Shown: piece after piece, positions 11,464 through 23,962 of the stretch
How positions within the stretch are numbered: position 1 is the stretch's first letter
How the letters are laid out: each line of letters begins with the position of its first letter
Assembly: GCA_005765155.1 (NCBI GenBank)
Contig: VCCP01000002.1
Span: 4,402,001 to 4,466,000 of the forward strand
Source: Zelopaecilomyces penicillatus
Lineage: Eukaryota; Ascomycota; Sordariomycetes; Hypocreales; Pseudodiploosporaceae
Direction: 5' to 3'
DNA length: 64,000 bases
The notes under the pieces: generated by a model
The model's database searches: none
What the model saw: the letters and a program-made list of their open reading frames with translations, nothing else
What the model was told of the DNA's origin: nothing
Program-made: the position numbers and the translations under genes

Positions 11464-12890
11464 ATGGCCGAAGCTCTCAGCTCCTCCGCCACGCTGCGAG
11501 GTATGGCCGAGGCCTTGCCGACGCACCAGCACGGCGATGACAGCTCAGACCTTGCCAGCTCCTATGAAGCCATCGCGTTGCTGATCCACGCATACCTGGC
11601 CGGCCTGGACTTTCGCCTGTGCGGTTTCGATGAGGACAAGCTATTACGTATGTTTCATGTTTATTTTATTTCTCTCTGTTTTTTCTCCAGGTCTCCCTCT
11701 CCCCATTTGCTTGCCCCCCGTTTTTGCTCCCCTCACCTAAACCCACCACCCCTCCTTTAGCATCATCGATCTACACACAATTAATTGCTGACCCGACCCT
11801 TGTCCCTTTGGTTTGCCCCAAAAATAGCAGAATGCGAATCTCTTGCTCCGCGGCTGCCGCCGCAGTGGAACTCGGGGTTTGGCTCCCTTAGTTTCGTCTA
11901 TAAGCACAAGCAGTCATCCATGAGGTTCGTTGTGCGCGTTGATCGCATGGGCGCAAAGGTCGAAATCCGTGCGTTGGCTGTTGGCGATGAGCGCATTCAT
12001 CGCTTCGAACGCACGGTGCGGGACGTGGTTCAGTCTAGCAGCCTGCCTGTCAGGATCACCATGACGAATGACGGAGAAGAGGACCGCCAAGACCTCATTG
12101 ACAAACTCCGCAAACTATTTGTCTCGGAGCAGGCAATCACTGGTGAGTCTGCTTCTGTTTTCACATATCTGAGAGATGATATCATCTTCTCCCTTGAGAC
12201 TCCTTCTCAATCTGAAGCAATAGATGCTTGATCCCTCTCATAGATCGTCTTTTTTGACTAATCAGTGTAGATATTCTTAATGATCTCAAAGTCAAAATCG
12301 TTCAAAAGCTCATCCCCAAGCTCCAGAAAGATGGTTACATCGAGACGGAAGAGGCAGAAGCGAATGCCCGCTCTGAACGTCGTGCCCAAGAGGCACAGAA
12401 CCCCGATGCGCCTTTCATCGGCGGCCCGCGGCCCAACATGCCTTTTCCACACCCTGGTCTGTTGCCCGACATGGCACGTCCCCGGCCTGGACCTGTGGGA
12501 GACTTTCCACCTCCCGACTTTGAAGACGAACATGAGATCAATCGCCCACCACGTGCAGGCGGCGGCTTCATCATGCCAGGCCAGTCTCCCTTCAACATTG
12601 GCCACGATGATCTGAACCCTCCAGGGCTCGGCCCTCATGACCCGTTAAGAAGCTCATTCATTGGGGGAGGGCTGCCTCGTCCCGGTGGCTCGTCTGGCAT
12701 GCATCCGACTTTTGATGATCCTCTATTCGGAGGCCAGGGAAGTCAAGGATATGGGTATGACTCCCAAGCGCCACCGGGAGCTCGATGGGACCCTGTCGGC
12801 CCTGGTGGTGGACCCCGATTTCCAGGACCAGGCAGTGGACGCGGTAACAATCCCTTTGGAGGAGGTTTTGGAGGAGGTCATATAATCTGA
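11464..12890 (+). CDS. Proteasome inhibitor/regulator PI31-like protein
   Basis: Adaptor that binds the 20S proteasome and influences its assembly or transport. Exons 11464-11647, 11828-12142, 12271-12890 give 372 aa. Introns: 11648-11827 (GTATGT...ATAG) and 12143-12270 (GTGAGT...GTAG). The first acceptor is a NAGNAG (TAGCAG at 11825-11830), so 11831 is an alternative start of exon 2 that loses one residue. The N-terminal domain (about residues 30-170) has EAIALLIHAYLAGLDFRLCGF and LPPQWNS...SLSFVYKHKQSS, matching the PI31 FP domain. The C-terminal ~180 residues are Pro/Gly-rich (PRPGPVGDFPPPDFEDEHE, GGGFGGG end), the typical proline-rich proteasome-binding tail with DPL motifs. Family and splice sites agree well. 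Confidence 0.88.
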
Positions 12891-13395
12891 TCATGTTTAC
12901 TTTGTAATGGAATGTATAATTATTGCGTGGATTTGGCCGGGGACTCAACTGTGTAACAGAATGATGGAATGAATGATGACGCTACGCATTTTACCCAAAT
13001 AACCATCGTCACTTAATTGCTGTCAAAGTGATTCCATTTCTATCCGCAGATTCGTCTCACAGATACAGGTTCATGTGCGACAGGGGAGGCCTTAATTTCT
13101 TTCCTTTGAATTGAAAATATATAGAGCACGCGCTAGCCCATACCCATATTGCAATGTTTGGTACTCAAGTTTATTTTTTTTATTTGGGCGTTGTCCTCTT
13201 TTCTTTCTTTTTTGTTGCTGTACCGCATTTGTTGCGGTTTCTCAAATGCGTCCTCTCCTTTTCCAAACGATTCATATACCCTGATGATCCCCCCGCTTTT
13301 CACTCCAATGATAGCAGTCTATGTATATCTTTCAAAGGGTTCATGTCATGCCCCTGGCTTAGTCGTCATCATAAGTACTCCATATGCCACCATTC
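12891..13395. other. Intergenic, convergent 3' ends
   Basis: This lies between the stop codons of the PI31 gene and the convergent importin gene. It holds T-rich runs and no supported coding sequence. Confidence 0.6.
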
Positions 13396-16300
13396 TTAAT
13401 GGTTAGCAGAGTTGGCCAGCTCGTTAAGCTTCGTTTGTTCCTCTTCCGTCAGCATATTGTACCACTCTTGGAAATTTGACACATTTTCTCGTCCGCATCC
13501 GATGAAAAATTCAGTCAAGTATGCCTGTGTCTCGTCGTCTCGCTGCCGTTGTCCACCCTCTACAAAGGACATGAGATCCGCTTTTGTTGTTCCGAGGCTA
13601 AGATCAAGAGTATCCTCATCATCCTCCCATCCATCATCATCATTATCGTCGTCGTCAAATTCAGCATTGGCAATGGCAGCCGATGCCGCGTTTGCAGCAG
13701 CTCGAATTCCCGAAGCTGAGAGGAGCTCTTCAATGAGCACCTTGACGATCTTGAGTGGGGCTGGAATGATTGTGTACTGGTCCGGGTCTGGTGGATTGGT
13801 CGATGAATTAGTGCCTCTGCCTCCATGGTTGTATTCAAATTCAAGTCGGCCTAGGACAGAGGCTGTGTTGGGGATGTTCTGAGAATCCGAGTACATACTT
13901 TGCTTGGCGCGTGATCGCGTCTTAATCATTCCATCATCAGCACCAACAATGAGATCGCCCTTTACCGTAATCTGGGCAAGGCGAGGATCATTGAGAGAGT
14001 AGAGTTTAGATAATGCAATCACACTATCAATTCATTAGCAGGTGTGGCGGTGTATATAATCAATGGTCTTGACTTACTTTTGTCGAATCTCGTCATAGCC
14101 AGCAAAACTGACAGAGTTTTCGAGCCACTTGGTAAGCACAACCTGCAAACCACTTTCACCATTGATCTGAATCTGGCCTAGGAATTCAACCACGTCATGT
14201 GCGCCATTCAACGAGAGCCTCGCGAATACCAGGATAAGAGATTGGATGAAAGCTGCGGCTTGTGCCGTGGCCAACCGGTTGGCCACAGCCTGTAAAAGTT
14301 GCGGCAGGAATGGGCCAAGGCGCTCTTGGCCAGCTTTCTCAACAAGCGCAGCTGCTAATCCGCCAACCTCAGACGCCGAATTATCCTCAATAGAGGGACC
14401 CAGCAAGCGGTCAATGACGTGCAGACAGACCTCCAAGCCAGAGCGACCACTAGCATCCTGCCAGTTGAAAACTTGCTGATGATCATGTGAGAGAATCCAC
14501 TTGACCGCCTCGGACCCTGGGCGCAATATCTCTCCCTCGTTTGATTCCATGAGTAAGCGAATCAGCTTGGGGAAAGTTGCTGCGACAAATCCTTCGGGAA
14601 GAGGTTCCGAACCATGCTCGGACAATACAGCCAACAGTTCAGTTGCTACCTGGTAAGAGTTAAACGATATAGTTCAGAGGGGAAGGATTAAAACCAAACG
14701 GGGATATGTATTGAATCATAACTTACGGTTACCAGCGGGTTGTCTTCGGTAAGATTGGCAACATCAAAAGCTCCAGTCAAGGTAGGGAGAATTCTGGTGC
14801 TAAGAGCAGCAAACGACGTGCTGTCGGCAAGGCTTCCGACGATCTCTTCAAAAGCCTCTTGCACCAGCATAGTAACCTGGAAGTTGCTTGCCCCAAGTTT
14901 CGCGAGCAAGAAAAGAAGATCCAGAGACTGGACTTCTGAAGAGAGTGCAATTTTAGTTTCCAAGCAAATAGCCGCGCGGAGTGCCTCGCTCAAAGTCACA
15001 AGCAGCTCATCTGCAGCTTCCATGTCATCGGGATCTTTTCCGTTCATGTAGGTTTGGATAGCAGTAATGATGGGGACTTGTCGGTCAACGGTTACTTTTC
15101 CGGCATTGATTAATCCCTCAATGGCCTTGACACAAGAAACCTGAACAACTTCAGACTGTTCCGTAGTAATGGAATGAATGATTCGGTTGACGAGCTGAGG
15201 CGGAGGTTGGAATGAGCGGCCCAGCATGCCAGCTACCAGGTAGCCCCTGGCACGTAGCAACGGTTCCTCGGGTCGATTGATGGCAAAATCCACGAGTTCA
15301 AGATAGGCATTCGCCACAACATCCGGAATGGGCTTGCCGAGATCTTGAAAATCTCCCACTAGCATGACAAACAAATACAGCGCAGCCTCCTGGCTTTTCC
15401 ATGATGTGCCGCCATTACCAGGGAACAGAGTTTTGGTGAAACCAAATAGACCGTCAATCGTCTTTTGATCAAACCACTCACCCATCTTAATGAGCAGGTC
15501 GCCAGCCGCAGTACGAGCCGTATAGTTGGCGGTGACTGAGGTCTCCTCGGCCAGGTATAGAGAACAGTCAAAATCCCAAAGATCCTCCTCCTCACGAGTT
15601 ACGCGTGAATAGGCGACCAGCATTCTCATAATCTCGACCATCCATGGAACCTCGTGAGCAGAAGCATGAGCTTTCAACTGCCCATCAAGCTCAGCCTGAA
15701 CAGGCGGTGCCCGGAAGCATTGGTTCAAAAAGTCAAGCTCTTCCAGAATGAGAAGATCAAGTGTGTACGGAAGGTTGTCTGAATCCTCCAACCGGCACTG
15801 GGCATCATCCTTGATATAAAGTTGCTCGTGAGCTGCCTGCATAATGTTGAGTTCTTCCCAAACAGCTGTGAAGAGGGTTGTGCTCTGAGGGAGAAGCAAA
15901 TTGGGAAACACCCGTCGAATTCGGAGAAGAGTTTTGACCACCTGCAGTTTGAGAGCGATGAGACTATTCCAGCTCTCAGGTTGACTGCCTGTGGTTGATT
16001 CAGCCTCCGGTAGGCGTCCCTTGAGAACAGCAATGAAGAATGGATTCCATTGTATTAAAAGCTCCTCTGCGAATGCCTTGACTTCCTTGGCGTGATCATC
16101 CTTGACCATATTCATCAAATCGAAACAGCCTCGGAAAACAGAAATAGCGAGAGCTCGTAACATGGGCTTTCGACTCTCATTGAGGGCAACCTCGGTCAGG
16201 GACTTTGCAATGTCTCGAGCCATGGAAAAAAACTGATCCTCGCTCAAGCTCTCGTCAACCAAGTCGCCCAATACTCTCAGAGCTCCATGGATCTGAGCGT

Positions 16301-16806
16301 CCGTCCCTGCGGGAATTATACCCAACACGGTAGGTAAAAGATGAGGCCATTGTTCGGGAAAGTCGTGAATGGCAACTTTGCCAACAGCGTAACTAGATGC
16401 CGCAAAGGCTCAGTTCATCATAATTCTTCCTAGTTTCTTTGTCGGTACTTCTCGCCTTAGAGAGGCCATACCTTGCTGCTATTCTGACCTTGCGGTCTAT
16501 TTCAGGGCTCAAGGCCAGCTCCAGCAATGTCTGCTTGAGTATCGTCCGAGCTTCGTCAGAAATGGGAACCTGGGGCTCGCCGTCATCGTCTTCGCCAGAC
16601 CAGTTCTTCTCGATGAACAGTCGCAGAGTGCTCAGGGCGGATTGGCGAATGCCTGCATCGATGGATTTATGCGCAGCAACGTTTGCCAGCGACACTGGGA
16701 AGGCGGGATTGGTTTGTGCTCGCTTGAGCTCGATTTCGGCTTGTTGGCGGGGTCCTTGATCGGATAGCTGCGTGTTCACGAGCAGCGCCACAAGCTGGTC
16801 CTCCAT
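13396..16806 (-). CDS. kap114: Importin-beta family karyopherin, Kap114/importin-9 type
   Basis: Nuclear import receptor; yeast Kap114 imports TBP and histones. Five exons on the minus strand: 16806-16472, 16392-14727, 14649-14078, 14023-13899, 13787-13396, giving 1029 aa, the expected size. Donors are GTATGG, GTAAGT, GTAAGT, GTATGT, and every junction keeps frame. The N-terminus MEDQLVALLVNTQ then IRQSALSTLRLFIEKNW is the importin-beta N (Ran-binding) domain. The junction VRIAA|SYAVGKVAIHDFPEQWP matches HEAT-repeat sequence of this subfamily. The last intron (13788-13898) brings together KTRSRAKQ|NPDQYT, a Kap114-like segment. Near the C-terminus is an acidic run (DDDDNDDDGWEDDED) and the end FQEWYNMLTEEEQTKLNEL. 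Start at 16806 is chosen over an in-frame ATG at 16977 because the upstream residues are unlike the family. Confidence 0.9.
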
Positions 16807-18916
16807 TTTGGCGTCGAGAATAAGGGAGGACAAGCAAGGCTGGATGAGAACTAGGCAGAACGCGCCTCTCGTTTTCAATGTTGCAGGGAGGCAGATGAAG
16901 CTATCTTTGCTGCAGCTGGAGGGGGGAGGTGTGAATGGCGGGGTGGATAAAAACAAGAAAGTGGGATTGGTAGTCAATTATGCTGAACGCGTTGAAAGAC
17001 AGGGGTTTGTTAAAGGCGGTGATGGCCCATGCGTACCTTAGGTAGCCAGCCACAGTAAGAGGCAACAGCCCCGTTTGGCTGTATGGCCAGTTCCACTCCT
17101 CGCTATAAGTCTCTGAGCTCGGATCATAGACCAATACCAGCACGAGTTGCCCTTCATCAATTAATAGTATTCTTCTTTTGGCTATTGTGGGGTATGGAGC
17201 AGACCCTTGACTCTCGCTCTTTTGCTTATGAACTATTTCTGCACGGTGTATTGTGATCTTGCAAATCCTCAACTTTAAAACATACGCCACAAGTTTAGGT
17301 TTCTATTGGAGACACGTTAACAAGTTAAAATTAGGAATGAACAGTATCATGACATTTCATGACATCTATTTTGAAGTTCGGTTTTGCCCCGGTCAAGAAT
17401 GGCTCTAGGGTAGTAATTCTCACTTACCAATTGTTGTGAGGAGCGACGGCTTGAAAACTGTTTAATGACATTTTAGTGCAATGCAAAGTCCATGAGAGAG
17501 GTTTCGCGATATGACTAGGTAATAATAACACGTAACGGAAATGTTGGCCATACTTACCATCTAGACTTTATTGTTGTCTAAACAGAGTTCAATATTTTGA
17601 CTATAGCATCGCTAATATGGAGGGGCAGTTACACATAAAAATAGCGTGACAAATGAAAGAGCAACATCGCTACCTCTTCCTAATGCCCATTCAGCAGCTA
17701 ATGGGAATCTCTCTAAAGTCTTCCATGAGGCGCCTGGAATTTTTAATCGCGCTGGTGCTTACGGACCCAAGTCCAGACCCCAATCTAAGCTCGTGCTGTA
17801 CATATACCATGCACAGAAGCAAAACCGCTGCAGATCCCGTCTCACTCATAAACGTGCCCGGCAAGCTTCAACTTGGTCCGCCCCTCTTCGCAACCAGAAG
17901 GAATATTTTTCTCATTTTACATTACTCATATCTGTTTGCTTCGCCAGGTATTGGAGTTATCTATCAAAGATTGTCATATCTAGCGGTTATCTGCGATGCG
18001 ATATTATATGGAGAATTGATTAGAAGTTTCGAAGGAAAGCCATTGTGTCAAGCAGCGAGTTTTTCCTCCAGGCAGGCATCTATCTATCTGTTCACCCAAT
18101 AGCAGCACGCAATGCAATCGTCAAGCGCGGGGTCGGGACCACCTTAGCAACTCACTAGACCCCACTGTGATGTCGCCCAGGTCATTGATTACAGGCATGG
18201 GGGCAACCCGCTACCTTCTGCGCAGCACCTGTAGCAACTGTACAACACGGCACTACAGGGGCAAGGGGGTTCTGGTCGTTATCTACAGCGATGCGATGCC
18301 TCTGAAGCTTTTGCCTCGTAGGCAATTGGCTGGAGGACCCCCAAACCCAGTGGGTTATCGTCGTCCAATGCGGTGCCACTGCAGCCCTCCATCAGCCATC
18401 CTTCTGGGAACGCTTCTTCGCTATCCGCATCAAAACAACCGGGGCTGGCTCGTCGCCCCCATGTTAACCTTCATCATGTCCCTAGCCAGATGCGGAGAAC
18501 GAGGAGTGGTGATATCGCGAGCCACCAACGATAGGAGCAGCATGCGCCTACTTTGCTCTGTCGTATCTGCCCATATCGGCCATGCCGCTATACTGGTGCA
18601 CCCGTCCGGTAGTATCATCGCGAGGGGTCTGTACTCACGAGCAAGGGCTGGCCGCCCGACCACATAAACCGTTGTCTCGCACATTCCATCTCGTTGTTGG
18701 CCTCCAGTCTTCAACAGGTCCGCTATTTCTGACATGGATCTGTCCGCGACCGGTATATGTTTTGTATGATCATCGCCGTCAACATCATCAGCTCGAAACG
18801 CCAAAAACCAATCCTTGTTCCTCCCACGTCATTGCTTTTGTCGACCGCCGCCCTTGCTTGAGACACGATCCATTTTTCTCTATCGATTATTCCCGTCTGC
18901 CCCAAAAGATTTCGCC
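16807..18916. other. 2.1-kb intergenic region
   Basis: Divergent upstream region of kap114 and the NCS1 permease. Several frames of 100-166 codons occur (for example 18167-18667 plus, 18430-18804 minus), but none shows a domain, splice context or codon pattern I can support. Confidence 0.5.
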
Positions 18917-18924
18917 TATATATA
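18917..18924 (+). promoter_or_regulatory. TATA box of the NCS1 permease gene
   Basis: TATATATA about 82 nt upstream of the start codon at 19006, in a typical core-promoter position. Inferred from position and sequence. Confidence 0.5.
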
Positions 18925-19005
18925 CTTGAAAGACCAAGTTCCCCAATTGCGTCGGCGGATGCGCTTCTCCACCACCTACACTCAGTACAATTGAATACTC
19001 CCAAA

Positions 19006-20894
19006 ATGCCGGCCAGCCAACGATTAAAATATTGGGCCGACAAGCTGGCCGTCCAGAACGAGCCCGGTTTGACAGCTACCCAGTTGATGGTGCGAACACC
19101 CACTTCCTCGAAACATTCTTCTTTGTCTTGAACCCCTTGTGGCACATACCCCCCATTTTAAAGATGGAGAAGAAAACAAACGCAGGCTACTATTTGGTGC
19201 TATAAATTGCGACTGACACTTGTCTTAGCTCACCAACCATGACCTCAAACCTGTCGAAAAGGAGCGCCGACAATGGGGTGCCTGGAATTTTGTGGCCTTT
19301 TGGATAGCCGACTCGTTCAACATCAACACATGGATGATCTCTTCGTCCATGATTGTTGCCGGGCTGTCATGGTGGCAGGCCTGGCTATGTGTCTGGCTGG
19401 GTTACACTATCTCTGCCTGCTTCATTGTCCTCTCTGGTCGTATTGGCGCAACTTATCACATCGGTTTTCCCGTCATTGGTCGTGCCTCTTTTGGTATCTG
19501 GGGGAGTTTATGGCCAGTATTCAATCGGGCTGCCATGGGTAAGGGACATGTTCACAATCTTTACTTCCCATTGTCATCTCATAACGGATTGCTAATTGGT
19601 CGGCTTTCTTATCTCGTCATATACAGCTTGTATCTGGTATGGAGTCCAAGCCTATATCGGCGGTCACTGTGTCTATCTCATGATCCGGTCAATCTGGAAG
19701 TCGTGGGATCGCGCTGACATGCCGGGTAACTTTGGAACCACCGCCACCAGCACCCCCGATTATGTATCTTTTGTCATCTTTTGGGTGTGTTCCCTCCCTG
19801 CCTTGTGGTTTCCTGTCCACAAAGTCCGCCACCTCTTCACTGTCAAGGCCTATTTTGTCCCCGTTGCTGGAATTGCCTTCCTAATCTGGGCTGCGGTTCG
19901 TGCCGGTGGCGTCGGTCCCATCATTAGACAACCCAATACCATCCACGGCAACGATCTCGCCTGGGAGTTTATCAAGGGCGTTATGTCTTCCATTGCCAAC
20001 TTTGCAACGCTAGTAATTAATGACAGCGACTTCACCCGGTTCGCACAAAAGCCGAAGGATGCTTTGTGGTCACAGCTATTCACCATCCCGATCGGCTTTG
20101 CTGTTACATCATTTATCGGCATTATTGTTTCGTCATCCTCGACCATTATCTACAATGAACCTGTCTGGGATCCTTTAAATCTTCTTGGCAAGTTCATTGA
20201 CGATGGCGGCTCTGCCCAGAGATTCGGCGTTTTTATCATCGCCTCAGCTTTCGCCCTCGCCCAGCTTGGCACCAACATTGCCGCCAACTCTGTATCCGCA
20301 GGAACGGACCTCACTGCTCTCCTGCCTCGATACATCAATATCCGCCGTGGATCATACATCTGCGCAGCTGTCGGCCTTGCCATGTGTCCATATAATCTAC
20401 TGAGCGATTCAAACAAGTTTACCACATACCTGTCCGCATACAGTGTCTTCCTAAGCTCCATTGCCGGAGTCATGATAGCCGACTACTACATAGTACGGAA
20501 AGGCTATTTAAACATCAAGGAGCTGTACGATGCGCGCCCGACATCTGCATATTACTACACGTACGGGATTCACTGGCGCGCCTACGCCGCTTATATTTCC
20601 GGTATTCTTATTAATGCTGTTGGCTTTGCCGGAGCAGTTGGAGCAAAGGTGCCTGCTGGGGCGACCTACATCTACAACCTCAATTTCTTTTGCGGCTTCC
20701 TCGTATCCCTAGGCATGTACTGGGCACTATGCAAGCTATCTCCCATTCCTGCGACTAGTGATAAGTGGATGGAGGTTGGTGAGGAAATCGATGATATGCG
20801 AGTGGCCTACGATTGTGACAGCCCATGTTATGATGAGGAGAGCGCAACATCTGGTGATGCAAGGGAAAAGATGGATGGAGTAAAGTCAGCGTGA
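19006..20894 (+). CDS. NCS1 family permease, fungal Fur type (uracil/allantoin/uridine-like)
   Basis: Plasma-membrane H+ symporter for a purine- or pyrimidine-related substrate. Exons 19006-19089, 19229-19538, 19627-20894 encode 553 aa. The first donor is a less usual GTGCGA; the junction QLM|LTNHDLKPVEKERRQWG is exactly the conserved N-terminal signature of Fur proteins. The second junction, AAM|ACIWYGVQAYIGG, is also typical. TM1 carries DSFNINTWMISSSMI, the NCS1 substrate-binding region. About 12 hydrophobic helices follow, with NDSDFTRFAQKP between TM5 and TM6 and GTNIAANSVSAGTDLTALLP around TM8, both hallmark segments. Specificity (uracil, allantoin, uridine or other) cannot be assigned. 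The tail is acidic and lysine-containing, which fits ubiquitin-driven endocytosis in this family (inference). Confidence 0.93.
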
Positions 20895-21522
20895 TGCTAG
20901 CAATCTTGGAAAAATGTGAAAAGTAAATATCTAAATATAACCATGATTCCTGTCGTTTCTTTTACAATTATCAGTTGAATGGTATCTCCAATACGTGACG
21001 TCGTGCGGACAAACCGCATGCGTCAACAGTGTAACCAGCATTCATCTTTCATCACCCATCTCTACTATAGTACTGTAGATATGCACTTCCCACAACTCAT
21101 CTAGTCGTTGAAATAGCCATGACAGGCATTTAATTGGTGTGTGGTGATACAACTTATTCTGATACATCCGCCTACATTTGGCAATGTCTTTCAATGAAAC
21201 AGGGAGATGCAGGTCCTAGTTAGATAGCCCCAATGAGAGTCACTTTAGCATCTGTTTTGGGAGTTAAAATCTGCGTACTGCATGCATAGATAATGCTATG
21301 TGATTCGCCGTGTCTGCTGCGAGACCTGCATCACGCCCTCATGTTGGACAACCCACAGGATAGTACGTCAAGAGAATGCCAGGAAGCCTTCAATCAAGTT
21401 CACTGCCCACAACAGTGGCAACAACTTAAGGATATTGAACTGGACAAAAAGATAACTTGACCTAGGTACGATAAAGAAAGCCCAAGTAAATAAAGAGAGT
21501 ATGCAAAAATGCAAAAAACAAC
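20895..21522. other. Intergenic before tRNA-Thr
   Basis: AT-rich 3' flank of the permease gene; no supported gene. Confidence 0.6.
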
Positions 21523-21606
21523 TGCCCCATATTGGAGTCGAACCAATCACCTTGTCATGTCAAGTAGTGGTACTAGTGACACGCTATACCGCTTAGCCAA
21601 TGGGGC
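21523..21606 (-). tRNA. tRNA-Thr (anticodon AGU) with a 12-nt intron
   Basis: Read on the minus strand: acceptor stem GCCCCAT pairs with ATGGGGC, D arm GCTA-AGCGGTA-TAGC, anticodon stem TGTCA/TGACA with loop CTAGTA...A, and T arm ATTGG-TTCGACT-CCAAT, discriminator A. The anticodon AGT sits in the loop and is followed, after position 37, by a 12-nt insert (CCACTACTTGAC), the standard place for a nuclear tRNA intron. The mature length is 72 nt plus CCA. AGU is the usual major Thr anticodon in fungi (A34 edited to inosine). Confidence 0.93.
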
Positions 21607-22123
21607 TTGGGATGCTGTTGAGAGTCCCCTGCATATGAGGCTTTATATTCGTTTGAAACTGCTAGGGAAACAAACCCAAAAGGCAACACTTCTTGACATA
21701 ACACTCACTTGAGCCTCTGTGAGTCTAGCATCGTTTTACATAGCATTATTCCTAACTGTTCCACGCAAACACACTCCCATATTACGCCAATGTTTCAGCT
21801 TGGCAGCGTAGTAATGCAGATTTATCTTCAAGGTAAAGGAATTCACACCAAATGAAAACAAGTAAAGGCCTAGTATTATTATATGTGAGCTTCTATGAGC
21901 CAAGTGCTTATCTGCAATATTGTCGTCAATGCGTTCCATCTCGCACGATTGGCCCGGTTTCAACATTATTGGGTGACAGGAAAGAAAAGTATCAAACTCC
22001 CCGCTGAAAAAAGAACCGATGTCGGCATGCTGTTGGATCCCAATCAATGCTCCGTCGCTATACTGTCCGTTGTACAATGAAATGTAAATACCATGCGCAA
22101 AATCCAATCAAACTCTTGTGAGA
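21607..22123. other. Intergenic between tRNA-Thr and MFS gene
   Basis: AT-rich sequence without a supported gene; it includes the tRNA 5' flank and the 3' untranslated region of the MFS gene. Confidence 0.55.
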
Positions 22124-23962
22124 TCATTCGCCTTTCTCAATGGGTTCATCAACCTGTTTGACCTCGGGAATAACCACAAGCACCGACTCCATCTCCTTGG
22201 CTTGGACCTTCTCCACCCCGACCACCGTTTCAGTATCAGACTCGGTTTCCATTTCAATCTCCTTCTCTTTTTCGTCCACTGTGAGAGACGAGCTTGCCTT
22301 CCCAATTTTGACAAAGAATGAAATGAACAGCGCCATGCCTGCAAATCCCACGCCAATCCAAAAGATGTTTTTGTACTGATGCTTCAAGCTGAGCCCTTGG
22401 GCATTGAATTGAGACTTGGCGACGTTCACAATGGCCAAGAAGAAGGCACCGCCCAAAAATAATGAAACACAAATTACTGCTCCGGCGAGCCCTTGGCGGT
22501 GGCGCGGCAAGCTAGTAGTGAGGAAAACGTTGCTCACTGTCCAAAGCACATCAACACATGCAGCCTCAGCAAGCATTGCGGGAAAGACCCATGCCCAGTA
22601 GTTGGGGTTGGATGGGATGAGGGCAAAGAGGAGAACGGCAATGACTTTGCAGACCCCGGTCATGATAAGGATGGCACGACCTGGGAGAATATGCAGCAGA
22701 AGTCCACTCGTGGTCGAGAGGACGAGGCCGCCCACTGCCCATGGAGCATACCAAACGGCAGTCAAGAGAGCCGGCTTGCCCAGAACAATGTGAATACTGT
22801 CATAATGTTAGTTGATCCATCTCATCGATGCGTCAGTATTGATGAGGTAAACTTACTAGAAGTTCGAATAGTAGAGATAAACACTAAAAGCACCCCACGA
22901 GAGAAATAGGCACATCAACATTCTCTTCATGTATGGAACCCGGAAGATGTCCGCGGGGATAAGTGGTGCCTCAGCTACCCAGCCCTCAACATAGATGGCC
23001 GCAATAAGGAAGCATATGCCCAAGCTGAGTGTGACGAGGATCTGCGGTGCGGCCCAGCCCTGTGGTGTTCCGGAGCTGTCTGTGATGGCGTATATGACCA
23101 GCATCAGACCAGGAATGGTTGTAAAGACACCATACCAGTCCATCTTCACGTTCATCTTTCGAGCTTCAGCATAGTCTCGAGGGGCAGTAAATGCCGAGCC
23201 TATAGAGAAAATAGCAGCAATCATACCGCCGATCCAGAAGAACCAGTTCCATGACAGCAGCTGGTCGGACAAACCACCGACAATGATGCCGGAAAAGAGA
23301 CCCAGTGGGGCCACAGCACCGTACAGACTGAAAACCAGATTCTTCCTGGGACCTGGTCTGTAGATCCGTCCAAGCAGTGAAATACCTGCAGGTAGAAAAG
23401 CTGCGGCCCCAAGGCCTTCCATGCCTCGGCAAAGTACAAGCATGGTGAAGTTCTTGCTAAATCCCGCAATGATTGTCCAGAGAGCAAACCAGATAATGCC
23501 ACCATTGAAGACCAAATAGCCGCCATACATGTCTGCCAGACGCCCAAGGGGGAAGAGGAATGAACCGGCCACTAATGTCAAGACACTCGAGGGCCATGTT
23601 TGGGATTCAGAAGGGATATTGAGTGGTTCAATCAAGAACGGCAGGATTACCTGAAAGCCATTGTTGACAAAGTCCTGTTGTAATATGTTAGTCATTCCTA
23701 GTTCTCCGCGCAACTTGATTCATAGACTTTTTGGCTAAATTTATTAAATTTCCATAATGGGTGTGATGAAGACACCTACTGCCATGCAAAGAGAGCCTAT
23801 GATGGAGATGACAAAGGCCACTTCCTGCCATGTTGAAGAAAAGACCTCTGGACGCTGACGTCCGAGTTTCTCAACATCGATAGTTTGGGATAAGTCCTCG
23901 ACAACTTCGGTGACAACAACGATGGGTGTATCAGAGGGTTTATTCGAACTTATGTAGGCCAT
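22124..23962 (-). CDS. Major facilitator superfamily exporter (DHA2/Atr1-like)
   Basis: Proton-driven multidrug or small-molecule exporter of the plasma membrane. Minus-strand exons 23962-23780, 23674-22857, 22796-22124 give 557 aa. Introns are 23675-23779 (GTAGGT...AACAG) and 22797-22856 (GTAAGT...GACAG). The first 35 residues are cytosolic and polar. The first helix ends GSLCMA, joined to DFVNNGFQVILPFL. Motif A-like LGRLADMYGG lies after TM2, and VLCRGMEGLGAAAFLPAGISLLG around TM4 is typical of DHA2/aminotriazole-resistance-type carriers. About 12-14 membrane segments are predicted by eye. The C-terminal ~55 residues are Glu/Val-rich and cytosolic. It lies 1.9 kb from a divergent Zn2Cys6 regulator gene that might control it (inference). 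Substrate unknown. Confidence 0.88.

Noticed and set aside
16807..16977. N-terminal extension of Kap114 from an in-frame ATG at 16977
   Set aside because: The 57 extra residues are Ser/Pro/Thr-rich and unlike importin N-termini; MEDQLVALL at 16806 fits the family start.
18430..18804. 124-codon minus-strand frame between kap114 and the permease
   Set aside because: No domain, no splice context, and overlapping frames on the other strand; chance open frame.
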